Source: Mesorhizobium sp. M7A.F.Ca.US.008.03.1.1 (GTDB lineage Bacteria; Pseudomonadota; Alphaproteobacteria; Rhizobiales; Rhizobiaceae). From it: 64,000 bases of DNA. Each line of letters begins with the position of its first letter. Within the stretch, counting starts at the first letter, position 1. The translations under genes were made by a program, and so were the position numbers. Under the pieces are notes generated by a model that saw only the letters and a program-made list of their open reading frames with translations, was not told where the DNA came from and searched no databases. The DNA lies in assembly GCF_003997495.1 (NCBI RefSeq), contig NZ_RZRU01000009.1:186001-250000 (forward strand), read 5' to 3'. This document shows positions 37,426 to 45,119 of the stretch, piece by piece.

Positions 37426-37498
37426 GTTGACCTATGCTGGTTGATCCCAGCACTCCAGACCCTGCCCGCTGGCTCCTCCAAGGGGCAGCGGGCTTTTT
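37426..37498 (+). ncRNA. Two-hairpin element with terminator (repeat family, copy 1)
   Basis: GTTGACCTATGCTGG block, hairpin TGCTGG/CCAGCA (37435-37452), then terminator GCCCGCT/AGCGGGC (37464-37493) with CTCCTCC in its loop and TTTTT. The same arrangement recurs at 41475-41542 and 48964-49034. It could be a small RNA with an anti-Shine-Dalgarno loop, or only a transported terminator. Confidence 0.35.
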
Positions 37499-37511
37499 CA
37501 TTGGCGGACAT

Positions 37512-37536
37512 GGAACATCAGGGTGTCGAAACGCTT
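37512..37536 (+). promoter_or_regulatory. EcfG-like promoter of candidate small RNA 1
   Basis: GGAAC (37512-37516), 16 bases, GCTT (37533-37536). GGAAC-N18-TT fits the RpoE2/EcfG general-stress promoter pattern of alphaproteobacteria. A hairpin RNA with terminator starts about 8 bases downstream. Confidence 0.45.
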
Positions 37537-37542
37537 TGGCGA

Positions 37543-37613
37543 TTGCACCGTCCCTCCCATCCCGGTGCATCTCCCGTGACCCTGGCCCGCTGCCGAAAGG
37601 TGGCGGGCTTTTT
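37543..37613 (+). ncRNA. Candidate stress small RNA 1 with C-rich loop (GsrN-like)
   Basis: Predicted transcript of about 70 nt. First hairpin: TGCACCG (37544-37550) pairs with CGGTGCA (37563-37569), loop TCCCTCCCATCC. Second: terminator with GCCCGC/GCGGGC plus four inner pairs closed by a GAAA loop (37585-37608), then TTTTT. A C-rich loop, an EcfG-like promoter and small size recall Caulobacter GsrN. Function is inferred only. Confidence 0.45.
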
Positions 37614-37623
37614 GCCTGCTGGA

Positions 37624-37648
37624 GGAACATCCTCGCAATATCGATGTT
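37624..37648 (+). promoter_or_regulatory. EcfG-like promoter of candidate small RNA 2
   Basis: GGAAC (37624-37628), 16 bases, TGTT (37645-37648), one base from the GGAAC-N16-CGTT consensus, directly before the next hairpin-terminator unit. Confidence 0.45.
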
Positions 37649-37654
37649 TGGTGG

Positions 37655-37720
37655 CCGGCCGGTATCCCATTCCGGCTTTCCCCCTCTGATTGCCCGCTGG
37701 CTCCGGCCGGCGGGCTTTTT
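37655..37720 (+). ncRNA. Candidate stress small RNA 2
   Basis: Predicted RNA of about 66 nt: GCCGG/CCGGC hairpin, a C-rich linker (TTTCCCCCTCTG), then a terminator with 10 paired bases and a TCCG loop (37692-37715) followed by TTTTT. The terminator is nearly identical to the one after the RiPP-like gene at 49218-49247. Confidence 0.4.
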
Positions 37721-37734
37721 ATTCGGTCGTGGGA

Positions 37735-37932
37735 ATTCGATGACCGTTGCCGTTGGCTCCGGCTCCAATGGATCGTGCCCAGGCTTTTCATGCCATAAGA
37801 CTTGCCGCAAATCGCGCTGATCGACGCGCTGGCCACACGAGGGGCAGCTGTAAAAATGGTCCTCTTCGCGGATGAGGTCGCCGCCGTGCAGCTTGCCGGG
37901 GATCGGAGGGCCTAGGTCGGATAGCTTCTCAT
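37735..37932 (-). pseudogene. Zinc-ribbon-like small protein, frameshifted (module copy A)
   Basis: The minus strand encodes KLSDLGPPIPGKLHGG and SCPSCGQRVDQRDLRQVLWH, homologous to the intact gene at 40660-40842. Compared with that copy, one base is missing just after the ATG at 37932 (ATGAGAAG against ATGACAAAG), which throws the start out of frame, and the 3' end reads on without the normal stop. Probably inactive. Confidence 0.6.
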
Positions 37933-37937
37933 GCGGG

Positions 37938-38233
37938 CTAAGCCTTATCGACGAGCAAGGTTTTCCGCTTCGGCGCCACATGGCTAGTGACGAGCCGCAC
38001 GGCACTGTGCTTGACCGTAATGCCCAGATCCTTGCCGCCGACCGTCATCGTATCATAGTCGACGCGGACCATTTCGCCGGTTTCTGCCCACTGCTTATGT
38101 ATGGCGTGCTGTCTATGATCGAGTGCGGCTGATCGTAGGAAGGGATAAGAACACTCACACGGTCTTCCGTGACCCGCTTGCGCACGGTGGCAGTGATTGC
38201 GACGGTATCGCCAACTTTGATGCCCTGGCCCAT
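37938..38233 (-). pseudogene. Small beta-rich protein, frameshifted (module copy A)
   Basis: The N-terminal part (MGQGIKVGDTVAITATVRKR, VTEDRVSVLIPSYDQPHS) matches the 87-residue protein at 47236-47499. The C-terminal part (GEMVRVDYDTMTVGGKDLG, AVRLVTS) is found in another frame about 20 codons later, so a frameshift splits the gene near 38120. Divergent from the DUF768 gene. Confidence 0.55.
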
Positions 38234-38275
38234 GCCAACGATTCTGGAGCAGCCGGCGCCGACGTCAATATGCGT

Positions 38276-38300
38276 GGAACCTAATATAAACCGCGAGCTT
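38276..38300 (+). promoter_or_regulatory. EcfG-like promoter of DUF768 gene copy A
   Basis: GGAAC (38276-38280), 16 bases, GCTT (38297-38300), only 8 bases before the ATG, implying a leaderless or very short-leader mRNA. The GGAACCTAA block is conserved in all three module copies. Confidence 0.45.
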
Positions 38301-38308
38301 ATCCGCTC

Positions 38309-38530
38309 ATGAGCACGCGCGGCATCAACTTTCTCGACAGATGGCTGAGCGACCACGTCTCGGAAACTGTCGACGCCGACGTGATTTCAGTTGCCGAACT
38401 CACACAAAAGCTCTTCGCCGATGCAAAGGCAGCCGGCATCGGCAGCACCGAGATTGAGGAAGACACAGTCAGCATTTACAATGCCATCCTGGACGCCATC
38501 GTGCACCACGACGCGGGTCTGGCGGACTGA
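38309..38530 (+). CDS. DUF768 protein (module copy A, intact)
   Basis: Protein of 73 residues (MSTRGINFLDRWLSDHVSET, ISVAELTQKLFADAKAAGIG, ending DAIVHHDAGLAD) of the DUF768 family, which I know mainly from Mesorhizobium. Function unknown; helical. No Shine-Dalgarno is seen and an EcfG-like promoter ends 8 bases upstream. The next gene starts 5 bases after its stop. A shortened copy lies at 41055 and a broken copy at 48471. Confidence 0.75.
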   Translation: MSTRGINFLDRWLSDHVSETVDADVISVAELTQKLFADAKAAGIGSTEIEEDTVSIYNAILDAIVHHDAGLAD

Positions 38531-38535
38531 CAGCC

Positions 38536-38838
38536 ATGGCGGGCAAGGGATGGACTTTCCAATCGCTTATCGACGGCAAGATGCAGGTCAGCGCCTACTG
38601 CAATGTAGCGGCGTGCGGCCACACGAAGACACTCGACCTGGAAAAGCTACGCGACCGCTTCGGGTCCGATGCTACGGCGATGGAGTGGGATTTGCGCCCG
38701 CGCCTTAGATGCGAAAAGTGCAAGTCGAAAGATGTCGGGCTGATCTATGCGCCCGACTCGTCCAAGATTTCCTGCATGGGCCAGAACCTCTATTCCCCTC
38801 CCAAAAATCGCCGAAAGCATCGCGCCGCAGAAACATGA
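38536..38838 (+). CDS. Cysteine-rich hypothetical protein, 100 residues
   Basis: Two CX4C/CX2C pairs (YCNVAACGHTKTLDLEKL; RCEKCKSKDVGLIY) suggest a zinc-binding fold. It follows the DUF768 gene by 5 bases and is probably in its operon. No function can be assigned. Confidence 0.65.
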   Translation: MAGKGWTFQSLIDGKMQVSAYCNVAACGHTKTLDLEKLRDRFGSDATAMEWDLRPRLRCEKCKSKDVGLIYAPDSSKISCMGQNLYSPPKNRRKHRAAET

Positions 38839-39030
38839 AAGCAAGCCTGCTCCTTCTCGGCCGCCCAATGGCAGCCGGTGGCTCGGGTCTCCCGTTAGGG
38901 GACACCTTAAGTTGGCACCGCGCTTGCAACGGCGAATGCGACCGGCGAACAAAACACCCACTGCAAAGGCTAATATGGCGGACGGCAAAAACCCTCTGTA
39001 GATGTTCGCCACTCCTTAGGAGAGTGGGTT

Positions 39031-39165
39031 GTGCGCGTCGTAGGAGGCCACGGCAACGCGTATTTCCGAAGCTTTGAACATAAGGAAGATGCCGTTGCTT
39101 TCGCCAAGGATCAGTGTGCCCATCTCGGATTGCGCCAGGACGCAACCGACGCTTCGGAGGTGTAG
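39031..39165 (+). CDS. Small DUF2188-like protein, 44 residues
   Basis: GTG-started frame with GGAG 8 bases upstream: VRVVGGHGNAYFRSF, then KEDAVAFAKDQCAHLGL. The GNAYFRSF...AVAFAK pattern resembles short DUF2188-type proteins. It overlaps the 3' end of a convergent XRE remnant. Confidence 0.45.
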   Translation: MRVVGGHGNAYFRSFEHKEDAVAFAKDQCAHLGLRQDATDASEV

Positions 39166-39383
39166 GGTGGCGGGAACACGCAAGCTTCTCCCTCGGCGGG
39201 GAGTACTTGACGATTTGAGGCCTTCCGCAGCCTAACGCCAGCGCCGCTGTCGATGGTCTCGCCGTCCGTGAGGAAGACGATCCCTGCCGCCTCTAGAACG
39301 GACCGCATTGCGTCGATCGTAGACTGCTTGTCATCGGCGCCGTTCTCGATGCGCGTGACTGTGTTGGCTGGAGTGTCCGACTT
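39111..39383 (-). pseudogene. Remnant of an XRE-type regulator
   Basis: The minus frame reads TPANTVTRIENGADDKQSTI, then DAMRSVLEAAGIVFL and GAGVRLRK, the end of the HTH and C terminus of small XRE regulators. The N-terminal HTH helices are missing; a TAA codon stands in frame at 39384-39386. The tail beyond GVRLRK also looks abnormal. Confidence 0.6.
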
Positions 39384-39450
39384 TTACGCCACGGGATGAT
39401 ATGGTGTCGACGGCGGCGTGACGCCTGGTGCAAAAGGAGGGCTTTTGAAA

Positions 39451-39939
39451 GTGGACATCGTCATTCGCGAACTGGTGGGCATCGAAGAGATCGCGGCCAT
39501 CTACCCGCTTTATCAGCAAACCGGGTCCATGCCGGAGGGCCTGTTTCACGAGCGCCTGGCCGCAATGATCGCCCAGGGCAACTATCGCTGCGTTGCCGCC
39601 TTCATCGATGAAAGGATGGTCGGCATGTCGGGCTTCTGGATAGGGGTACAGCTATGGGCAGGAAAGTGGGCGGAGGCCGACCATGTGGTTGTCGATGCCC
39701 AGATGCGCAGTGCTGGTATCGGCGCCAAACTGATGGCGTGGATCGAGAAGGAAGCAGCGCGTGTCGGCTGCGACGTCACCCGCATCTCGATGGTTCTCGG
39801 CAAGGAGCGCACGCACAAGTTCTACAGCCGCAACGGCTATGCCGATGATGCGCTCATTCTGGTGAAGCCGCTGAGTGCGTGGGCCGAGGCCGAGTTCCCA
39901 GAATATGCTGCGCACAAAGTGCCGATGGAGCGCGGCTAG
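39451..39939 (+). CDS. GNAT-family N-acetyltransferase
   Basis: Acetyl-CoA-dependent acetyltransferase of 162 residues: FIDERMVGMSGFW, then the acetyl-CoA motif DAQMRSAGIGAKLMAWIEKE, and HKFYSRNGYADDALILVK. Substrate unknown. GTG 39451 has AAGGAGGG 9 bases upstream; TTG 39445 is an alternative. Confidence 0.82.
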   Translation: MDIVIRELVGIEEIAAIYPLYQQTGSMPEGLFHERLAAMIAQGNYRCVAAFIDERMVGMSGFWIGVQLWAGKWAEADHVVVDAQMRSAGIGAKLMAWIEKEAARVGCDVTRISMVLGKERTHKFYSRNGYADDALILVKPLSAWAEAEFPEYAAHKVPMERG

Positions 39940-40071
39940 AACGCCGCAACGCCCGACATAATCGACGAAGTTGCTGGGCCAAGCGACCTTTCGCCGTTTG
40001 AGCCTTTTACAGGGAACGGCTATTGTAGGAATATTGTCCTCGGGTGGAGCGACTCTCGAAAAGATGTCGCA

Positions 40072-40341
40072 ATGGCTAGGTCAAAACCCTCAAAGCAACT
40101 CTCACAGGAAGAAATCGAACGCTTCCTGAAGGCCGCAGAGGCGCTGCACAAGAGCATCGTCAAGCCGCTTATATCGCCACACTGCGATCATTATCGATCG
40201 CTCCAGGCCGTGCATGAGGCGCTGCTGAAGTCGGTGCGGGAAGTGACCGGCAAGGAAGTCGAGTTCATCCAGTGGAATACCACCGGGCCGGTGCTCCTAC
40301 GGCCGAGTGAACGCTATGGGTTCAGCCCGCTTACGGCGTAG
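40072..40341 (+). CDS. Hypothetical protein, 89 residues
   Basis: MARSKPSKQLSQEEIERFLK, helical and charged, with HCDHYRSLQAVHEALLKSVR. No family recognised. A GGAAC at 40015 lies upstream but without a good -10. Confidence 0.5.
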   Translation: MARSKPSKQLSQEEIERFLKAAEALHKSIVKPLISPHCDHYRSLQAVHEALLKSVREVTGKEVEFIQWNTTGPVLLRPSERYGFSPLTA

Positions 40342-40411
40342 CCTCTATGGCGATTCTTAGGCCGATTGGGAAGCCGACGCCGGGCCGGCACCGAAGCGCA
40401 TGAAGCGGGGA

Positions 40412-40436
40412 GGAACGCGTGCTCCCCTAGTCCGTT
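40412..40436 (+). promoter_or_regulatory. EcfG-type promoter of KTSC gene (consensus match)
   Basis: GGAAC (40412-40416), 16 bases, CGTT (40433-40436): an exact EcfG/RpoE2 consensus, 11 bases before the KTSC-protein ATG. Confidence 0.65.
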
Positions 40437-40447
40437 GATTGCTTGTT

Positions 40448-40651
40448 ATGCCGTCGACCTTGATACGCAGAACGGAGTACGATCCGGACAGGAGGATCCT
40501 CTCTGTTTGGCTAGTGACCAGTGACAAGCGCTATGATTTTGAGGGAGTACCTCCCGAGACCTTTGACGCGTTTCGATCCGCCTTCGCCAAGGGACGGTAC
40601 TTCAACAGTCACATTCGCAACCATTTCCATTACCGCCGAAACGATAGCTAA
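40448..40651 (+). CDS. KTSC-domain protein
   Basis: Protein of 67 residues with the KTSC pattern (SVWLVTSDKRYDFEGVPPET, FAKGRYFNSHIRNHFHY), as found in short proteins and lysyl-tRNA-synthetase-linked domains; thought to bind nucleic acid. No Shine-Dalgarno; the exact EcfG-type promoter 11 bases upstream implies a near-leaderless stress transcript. Confidence 0.75.
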   Translation: MPSTLIRRTEYDPDRRILSVWLVTSDKRYDFEGVPPETFDAFRSAFAKGRYFNSHIRNHFHYRRNDS

Positions 40652-40659
40652 GCAGAATT

Positions 40660-40842
40660 TCAAGCGTCCATTTCGAGCCGATTGTGGACCGGCTTGTCAT
40701 GCCAGATCACTTGCCTGAGATCCCGCATATCGACAGGCTGTCCACAGGTCGGACAGGTGTAGAAATGTTCCGCTTCATTCTTGGGCGGGCCGCCATGGCG
40801 CGTCCCGGTAATCGGCGGGCCGAGATCGGACAACTTTGTCAT
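40660..40842 (-). CDS. Zinc-ribbon-like small protein (module copy B, intact)
   Basis: Protein of 60 residues: MTKLSDLGPPITGTRHGG, then HFYTCPTCGQPVDMRDLRQV. The CPXCG and following D-x-R-D-L-R-Q-V-x-W-H motif defines a small family of unknown function, with a broken second copy at 37735-37932. Confidence 0.65.
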   Translation of the reverse strand: MTKLSDLGPPITGTRHGGPPKNEAEHFYTCPTCGQPVDMRDLRQVIWHDKPVHNRLEMDA

Positions 40843-40883
40843 GGGTCTCTACGTTGGTTTATCCATAGGCGTTTTTTTCTCCG

Positions 40884-40982
40884 TTAGGTCGGTATCGACA
40901 CGCTGATCCTGTCGTCAGTAACGCGTCGAATAATGGTGGCGTCGATCGCCACCTCATCGCCGATGTTTAGACCAACAGCCAT
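40884..40982 (-). pseudogene. Small beta-rich protein, truncated (module copy B)
   Basis: 32 codons (MAVGLNIGDEVAIDATIIRR, VTDDRISVSIPT, stop) almost identical to the first 32 residues of the 87-residue protein at 47236-47499; the remaining 55 residues are missing. Confidence 0.65.
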
Positions 40983-41022
40983 GCATAGGAGTCTGGTGCG
41001 GCCGTCGCACGCGTCAAGTAGC

Positions 41023-41047
41023 GGAACCTAATATGCGCTTTTCGCTT
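41023..41047 (+). promoter_or_regulatory. EcfG-like promoter of DUF768 copy B
   Basis: GGAAC (41023-41027), 16 bases, GCTT (41044-41047), followed by the ATG 8 bases later, the same arrangement as in copy A. Confidence 0.4.
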
Positions 41048-41054
41048 TCTGCAT

Positions 41055-41162
41055 ATGAGCACGCGAGGCACCAATTTTCTCGACCACTGGATCCGGAACA
41101 ACGTTCCCGAGACGATGGTGGCCGATCATCGGTTTCCCTACCATGCCGGCTTGGCTGAGTGA
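41055..41162 (+). pseudogene. DUF768 protein with internal deletion (module copy B)
   Basis: 35 codons: MSTRGTNFLDHWIRNNVPET then MVADHRFPYHAGLAE and stop. Start and end match the DUF768 protein at 38309 but the central ISVAELTQKLF...ILDA part (about 38 residues) is missing. May be translated but lacks the family core. Confidence 0.6.
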
Positions 41163-41500
41163 CGTCCCTTCATCCGGCGATGGCACGCCCTACGGCAATG
41201 CCAATGGCGAGGGCCAAAGGCGGCATTGGCGAGCAGATGAAGGGCGAAGGGGCCGTAGCGGTCCCGCAAACCCGTGGCGGGGCTCTCAGGCCAAGTTCAG
41301 AGATGGTGCGGACGCGGCACCTCGCCTGAGCGTGGCCCGACCGAGTGATGCCCCCATCTCCCGCTCGAACCGCACCGCGTCCTGGTGGTCGGCTATCATG
41401 CCCTTACCGCCGGGAAATGCCTCGCAAGATAAAACCCCGGTGAACGATGAGCGCAACCAACCCCGCCGCCGCAAGTGACCTATGCTGGTTTATCCAGCAC
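41163..41500 (+). repeat. Downstream repeat of module copy B
   Basis: About 340 bases after the DUF768 remnant that recur with high identity at 48690-48990. They include a conserved short frame starting MPMARAKGGIGEQM (41204 region) and end in the TATGCTGG hairpin. Confidence 0.7.
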
Positions 41501-41542
41501 GCCATGACCCTGGCCCGCTGCCGAAAGGTGGGGGGCTTTTTT
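41475..41542 (+). ncRNA. Two-hairpin element with terminator (repeat family, copy 2)
   Basis: TGCTGG/CCAGCA hairpin (41483-41499) followed by a terminator (41513-41536) with a GAAA loop like small RNA 1, one stem mismatch, and six T. Candidate RNA or just a terminator. Confidence 0.35.
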
Positions 41543-41764
41543 GATTTATAAGCATGATTTGAGGGTTCACGTGCTGAGCTCAGGCGATACGTTCGATCTC
41601 GCGCTGCGACTTCCGGTGTTGGTTCCGTGAGACTTCGACACCGTGATGGCAAGGATAGCGGCGGCATCAGGCTAACAGAGTTGGGGTGCAGCGCCGATCC
41701 AAATCTGTAAACCACGACGCGCTCAACAGTGGTGCCACGAGCAGTCCCAGCGGCGGAGTTCAGC

Positions 41765-42754
41765 ATGTTATCAAAGCGAATAAAGCTCGCCACGCTGTTT
41801 GCGGCTACCGCCCTGTCGCTGGCGGCATACAATCACGCGCGCGCCAGGAAGGCTATGGTTCCCGGTTTGATGGGACGCACTTTCAGGGTCGATGGAGTGG
41901 AACTGCGCGTCATCGAGAAAGGCAGCGGGCTTCCCTTGCTCCTGCTGCACGGCAATGGTTCGGTCGCGGAGGATTTTGCGATCAGCGGCACGCTCGACCT
42001 GGCGAGTGCCAAATACCGGGTCCTCGCTTTCGACCGGCCCGGCTTCGGTGGAAGCTCGCGACCGGCTGGAAAGTGCTGGTCGGCGCAAGAGCAGGCCGAT
42101 CTCTTCCACGAAGCCGCCGCCAGCCTCGGCATTCACAGATACCTCGTGCTCGGACATTCCTGGGGCGCTTGGATCGCGCTGGAGATGGCCCGCAGGCATG
42201 CTCCCTCGGTCGCCGGCCTAATTCTCGTCTCGGGTTATTACTATCCGCCACCGAGGCTGGATCTCGCTCTTGCAGCACTACCGGCCGTACCGCTGATCGG
42301 CACGGCATTCCGTCACACCTTGCTGCCGCTCGCAGTAAGACTCGGCTGGCCATCGGCCATGCGAACGATATTCCGGCCCGGGCCGATCTCCGATGTTTTT
42401 TGGGTGAGCACAAGGGAGGTCGTCAGCCGCCCGTCACAGCTGCGCTCGATCTGTGTGGAGACGACCCTGATGTTCGGCGCGGCGCTGTTGACGAAGCCTA
42501 GCTATCGAGACATCACAGTGCCGACCGGTATCGTCGCTGGAGCAGGGGACAGGCTGTTCGACGCTAGGCATGAAGCGGAGCGCTTGCATGCCGAGATCTC
42601 AGGATCACTGATAGAAATAATCCCGAATTCCGGGCACATGGCTCACCACAGCGGCCCGCAGACGGTGCTCCGAATGATCGACAAGGTCACCTGCATGCCT
42701 CGTCCACCAAAAGACGGAGACCGCAGCGACGCGCTCTCCCCAGCTGCACGCTGA
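41765..42754 (+). CDS. Alpha/beta hydrolase with membrane anchor
   Basis: Protein of 329 residues: N-terminal helix (about 8-25), then alpha/beta hydrolase fold with oxyanion segment LLLHGNGS, DRPGFGGSS, nucleophile elbow GHSWGAW, acid in AGAGDRLFD and catalytic histidine in NSGHMAHH. Substrate unknown. ATG 41765 has GGAG 7 bases upstream. Confidence 0.85.
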   Translation: MLSKRIKLATLFAATALSLAAYNHARARKAMVPGLMGRTFRVDGVELRVIEKGSGLPLLLLHGNGSVAEDFAISGTLDLASAKYRVLAFDRPGFGGSSRPAGKCWSAQEQADLFHEAAASLGIHRYLVLGHSWGAWIALEMARRHAPSVAGLILVSGYYYPPPRLDLALAALPAVPLIGTAFRHTLLPLAVRLGWPSAMRTIFRPGPISDVFWVSTREVVSRPSQLRSICVETTLMFGAALLTKPSYRDITVPTGIVAGAGDRLFDARHEAERLHAEISGSLIEIIPNSGHMAHHSGPQTVLRMIDKVTCMPRPPKDGDRSDALSPAAR

Positions 42755-42922
42755 CTATCATCGAGCTCCCGCAAGCCCGGCCAGCAGGTGCGTCACTGGT
42801 CGGACAGGGATCTGCTCTTTGGATCGGGAAGAATCGGGGTACAAATAGGACTGCGCACCAGAAGGCGCAATGCGGAGAACGGGATAGGGTAGACTTTGGC
42901 CCCCTGCGAGATGAATTCGGTC

Positions 42923-43405
42923 CTACAAGCCTGGCCAATCGATCGGCGGCCGCGAAATCATCAGCCAGAAGATGGCAAGCACAGAGGCAAAGGCAGGAAA
43001 GCCGAACGCGAACCAGAGCCGAAACAAGGTGTTATAGCGCTGTGGTGGAGGTTGCTTCGATGCCGCGGCCTGCATAGCGAGATTGCGCATCTCCATCTGC
43101 ATCCACACGACCGGAAGCCAGAACAGGCCGGTGATGAGGTAGAGCAGGATCGAAAGCACAATCCACCCTTCGGTCAGCGGATAGCCCGCATGCCAGGCGA
43201 GGAGGGCGCCGGTGACAGGTTGGGCGACGACGGCGGTTGCCGTGAACACAAAATCCGCGATCACGACGATGCGCGCGACCGTCGCTATGGTTGCGGAATT
43301 TCCGGTCCGGTGGGCGAGCAGCATGAAAAAGGCGATGCCGGCGCCGGTGCCCAGCAGCACGGCCGCGCCGATGACATGCAGGAACTTGAGCATGAAGTAG
43401 ACCAT
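42923..43405 (-). CDS. DUF2269 membrane protein
   Basis: Four-helix membrane protein of 160 residues (MVYFMLKFLHVIGAAVLLGT, with KFLHVIGA and GAGIAFFMLLAHRTG) of the DUF2269 family, of unknown function. ATG 43405 with GGAGG 7 bases upstream overlaps the stop of the upstream SDR-DoxX gene, so the two are coupled and may form a complex. Confidence 0.82.
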   Translation of the reverse strand: MVYFMLKFLHVIGAAVLLGTGAGIAFFMLLAHRTGNSATIATVARIVVIADFVFTATAVVAQPVTGALLAWHAGYPLTEGWIVLSILLYLITGLFWLPVVWMQMEMRNLAMQAAASKQPPPQRYNTLFRLWFAFGFPAFASVLAIFWLMISRPPIDWPGL

Positions 43406-44691
43406 CAGCGTTCCTCCAGGACCGCCAGCGCAACAAAATGCAGAACCAGAACCGGCAGGATCTTCAGGAAAGGTCCGAGCGGCTCGTTCCACAGCTCAGG
43501 CCGCAGCATGGTCCCCGCGATCGCATAGAAAACAGCTACCGCGATCGCCCCGAACAGACCCAGCCGACTAGTGCGTCGCCAGGCGATCAGCGCGCCGACC
43601 GCCATGTCGGCCAGCGCTCCGGCGATGACCGCCGGTTCCGCCAGCGGACCGATGGCAGTGCCTTCCAGCAAGTCCACCCCGCGGCGCCAGCCGGTGGTCA
43701 GGGAAATGACACCCGTCATGATCCAGAAGAAGGGCAGGACAGTAAAGATCGCCGGCTTGACGAAATAGAGGCGGGCGAACCACCGCTCCTGCACCGTCGC
43801 GGGATTGAGGTTCAGCGCCACTTGGAGGCCGGATGGTTGGATCCCTGTCGCTGCGATCCACGGGTGGGGGTCGCCGACAGCACCCCGTACGATTTCCTTG
43901 GCTGCATTGCTGCGCATCGGTGGGCGCCAGCCGAGCAGAGCCGCCGCATCGCCGATCCGGTACAGGCCGGCCGCCACGCTACCGGGCAGGGTGAACTCTC
44001 CAGCCGGTCTCGACCCGAGCCAGCGGCGATAGAGGCCGATCACCTTGGTCATCGGCAGCGCTTCAGGTCCGGCAAGGTCAAGTGCTAGGCGCGATGCGCT
44101 ATCAGGTCGGAGAAAATGCAGGACAGTGGCGATCACGTCGTCCAGCTGTACGACCTGAAGCCGACCTGTGGTGGGCATCACCGGCAACAGCGGCAATGCG
44201 GCCAGTCCGCGAAACAGCGCACTGGCGCCGAACGCCGGCCGGCCCAGCACGACCGAAGGCCGCAGGATGACCCAGTCTAAATCGCGCGCCATCAACGCCA
44301 GGTCGCCAGCCAGCTTGCTGGCCGAGAAGGCAGACGGCTGCAGCCGATCGACTCCGATAGCCGAAAAGTGAATGACTTTCTTCACTCCCGCCTGCTCACA
44401 GGCGGCAAAGAGTGCCGATGCGCCGGCCGCATGCACACCGCCAGTGTTTTCTTGCGCGCTGTCCTGTAGCACGCCGGCGCAGTTGACGACCGCATCGATG
44501 CCCATCAGATGCGGGCTCCAGTCCTGTGTCCGCACTGCCTTTGCCATGTCGAGCAAGACAGGCGGCAAGCCTGTGAAGGGCGCGGCGCCGGCACGATGCT
44601 GCACGCGAACGATTTCATATCCATCGGCGGCCAGCCGCGCGCAAAGCGAAGCTCCGATCAGACCCGACGCGCCGATGACGAGGACCTTCAC
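43405..44691 (-). CDS. SDR oxidoreductase fused to DoxX-like membrane domain
   Basis: Fusion of 428 residues. Residues about 1-290 are an NAD(P)-binding atypical short-chain dehydrogenase (VLVIGASGLIGASL; VNCAGVLQDS). Residues about 300-428 form a four-helix DoxX-like membrane domain (FWIMTGVISLTTGWRRG; ELWNEPLGPFLKILPVL). GTG start at 44691. It probably reduces or repairs a membrane-associated substrate; unknown. DUF2269 follows in the operon. Confidence 0.83.
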   Translation of the reverse strand: MKVLVIGASGLIGASLCARLAADGYEIVRVQHRAGAAPFTGLPPVLLDMAKAVRTQDWSPHLMGIDAVVNCAGVLQDSAQENTGGVHAAGASALFAACEQAGVKKVIHFSAIGVDRLQPSAFSASKLAGDLALMARDLDWVILRPSVVLGRPAFGASALFRGLAALPLLPVMPTTGRLQVVQLDDVIATVLHFLRPDSASRLALDLAGPEALPMTKVIGLYRRWLGSRPAGEFTLPGSVAAGLYRIGDAAALLGWRPPMRSNAAKEIVRGAVGDPHPWIAATGIQPSGLQVALNLNPATVQERWFARLYFVKPAIFTVLPFFWIMTGVISLTTGWRRGVDLLEGTAIGPLAEPAVIAGALADMAVGALIAWRRTSRLGLFGAIAVAVFYAIAGTMLRPELWNEPLGPFLKILPVLVLHFVALAVLEER

Positions 44692-45119
44692 CTCGCGTAC
44701 CCTGAAAACGGCAGTGGCAGTCGCGCCTCAACCTGTCTGCACGCCGAGCCAGGCGAAACAACAGCGGTGCCGCAATCGGGCCAACCGGTCGAGCGATCCG
44801 AGATCCGCGCGCCTCGCTGAGAGGGTTTGGAAGCGAGCGTCCGCGCGGTGCGAGCGGCAAGTCCGGCCAAAGCTCCGCCCATCTTCCGGACTGCGTTCTT
44901 GAGCAATGGTACCGAACGCAAGCTCGGGCTGATTGTTTCTTTGGTCCCCATCATGGCGTGCTCATTCCAAGTTGGCTCTTGGATCGAGAGGTCTCTCAGG
45001 ACCGCGAGGTCGGGCTCCCGGAGCTCAGAGATTCTCTGCTGCTTGCGAATGAGCACTTCCGAGGGTGAGGTGGGGGACAAATAGGCCGACCTGGATAAGT
45101 ATTGAGCCGAACTTTCCAT
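44688..45119 (-). CDS. Possible ORF coupled to the SDR-DoxX gene
   Basis: 143-codon frame whose TGA overlaps the GTG of the SDR gene by four bases (GTGA), the only support that it is translated. It has a helical middle part (LKNAVRKMGGALAGLAARTA) and no recognised family; the true start may be inside, for example at MMGTKETISPS. Confidence 0.25.
   Translation of the reverse strand: MESSAQYLSRSAYLSPTSPSEVLIRKQQRISELREPDLAVLRDLSIQEPTWNEHAMMGTKETISPSLRSVPLLKNAVRKMGGALAGLAARTARTLASKPSQRGARISDRSTGWPDCGTAVVSPGSACRQVEARLPLPFSGYAR

Noticed and set aside
37426..37720. CRISPR-like array suggested by repeated GCCCGC...GCGGGC blocks
   Set aside because: The repeats are intrinsic terminators with T-runs, unevenly spaced and imperfect; no constant repeat/spacer lengths and no cas genes.
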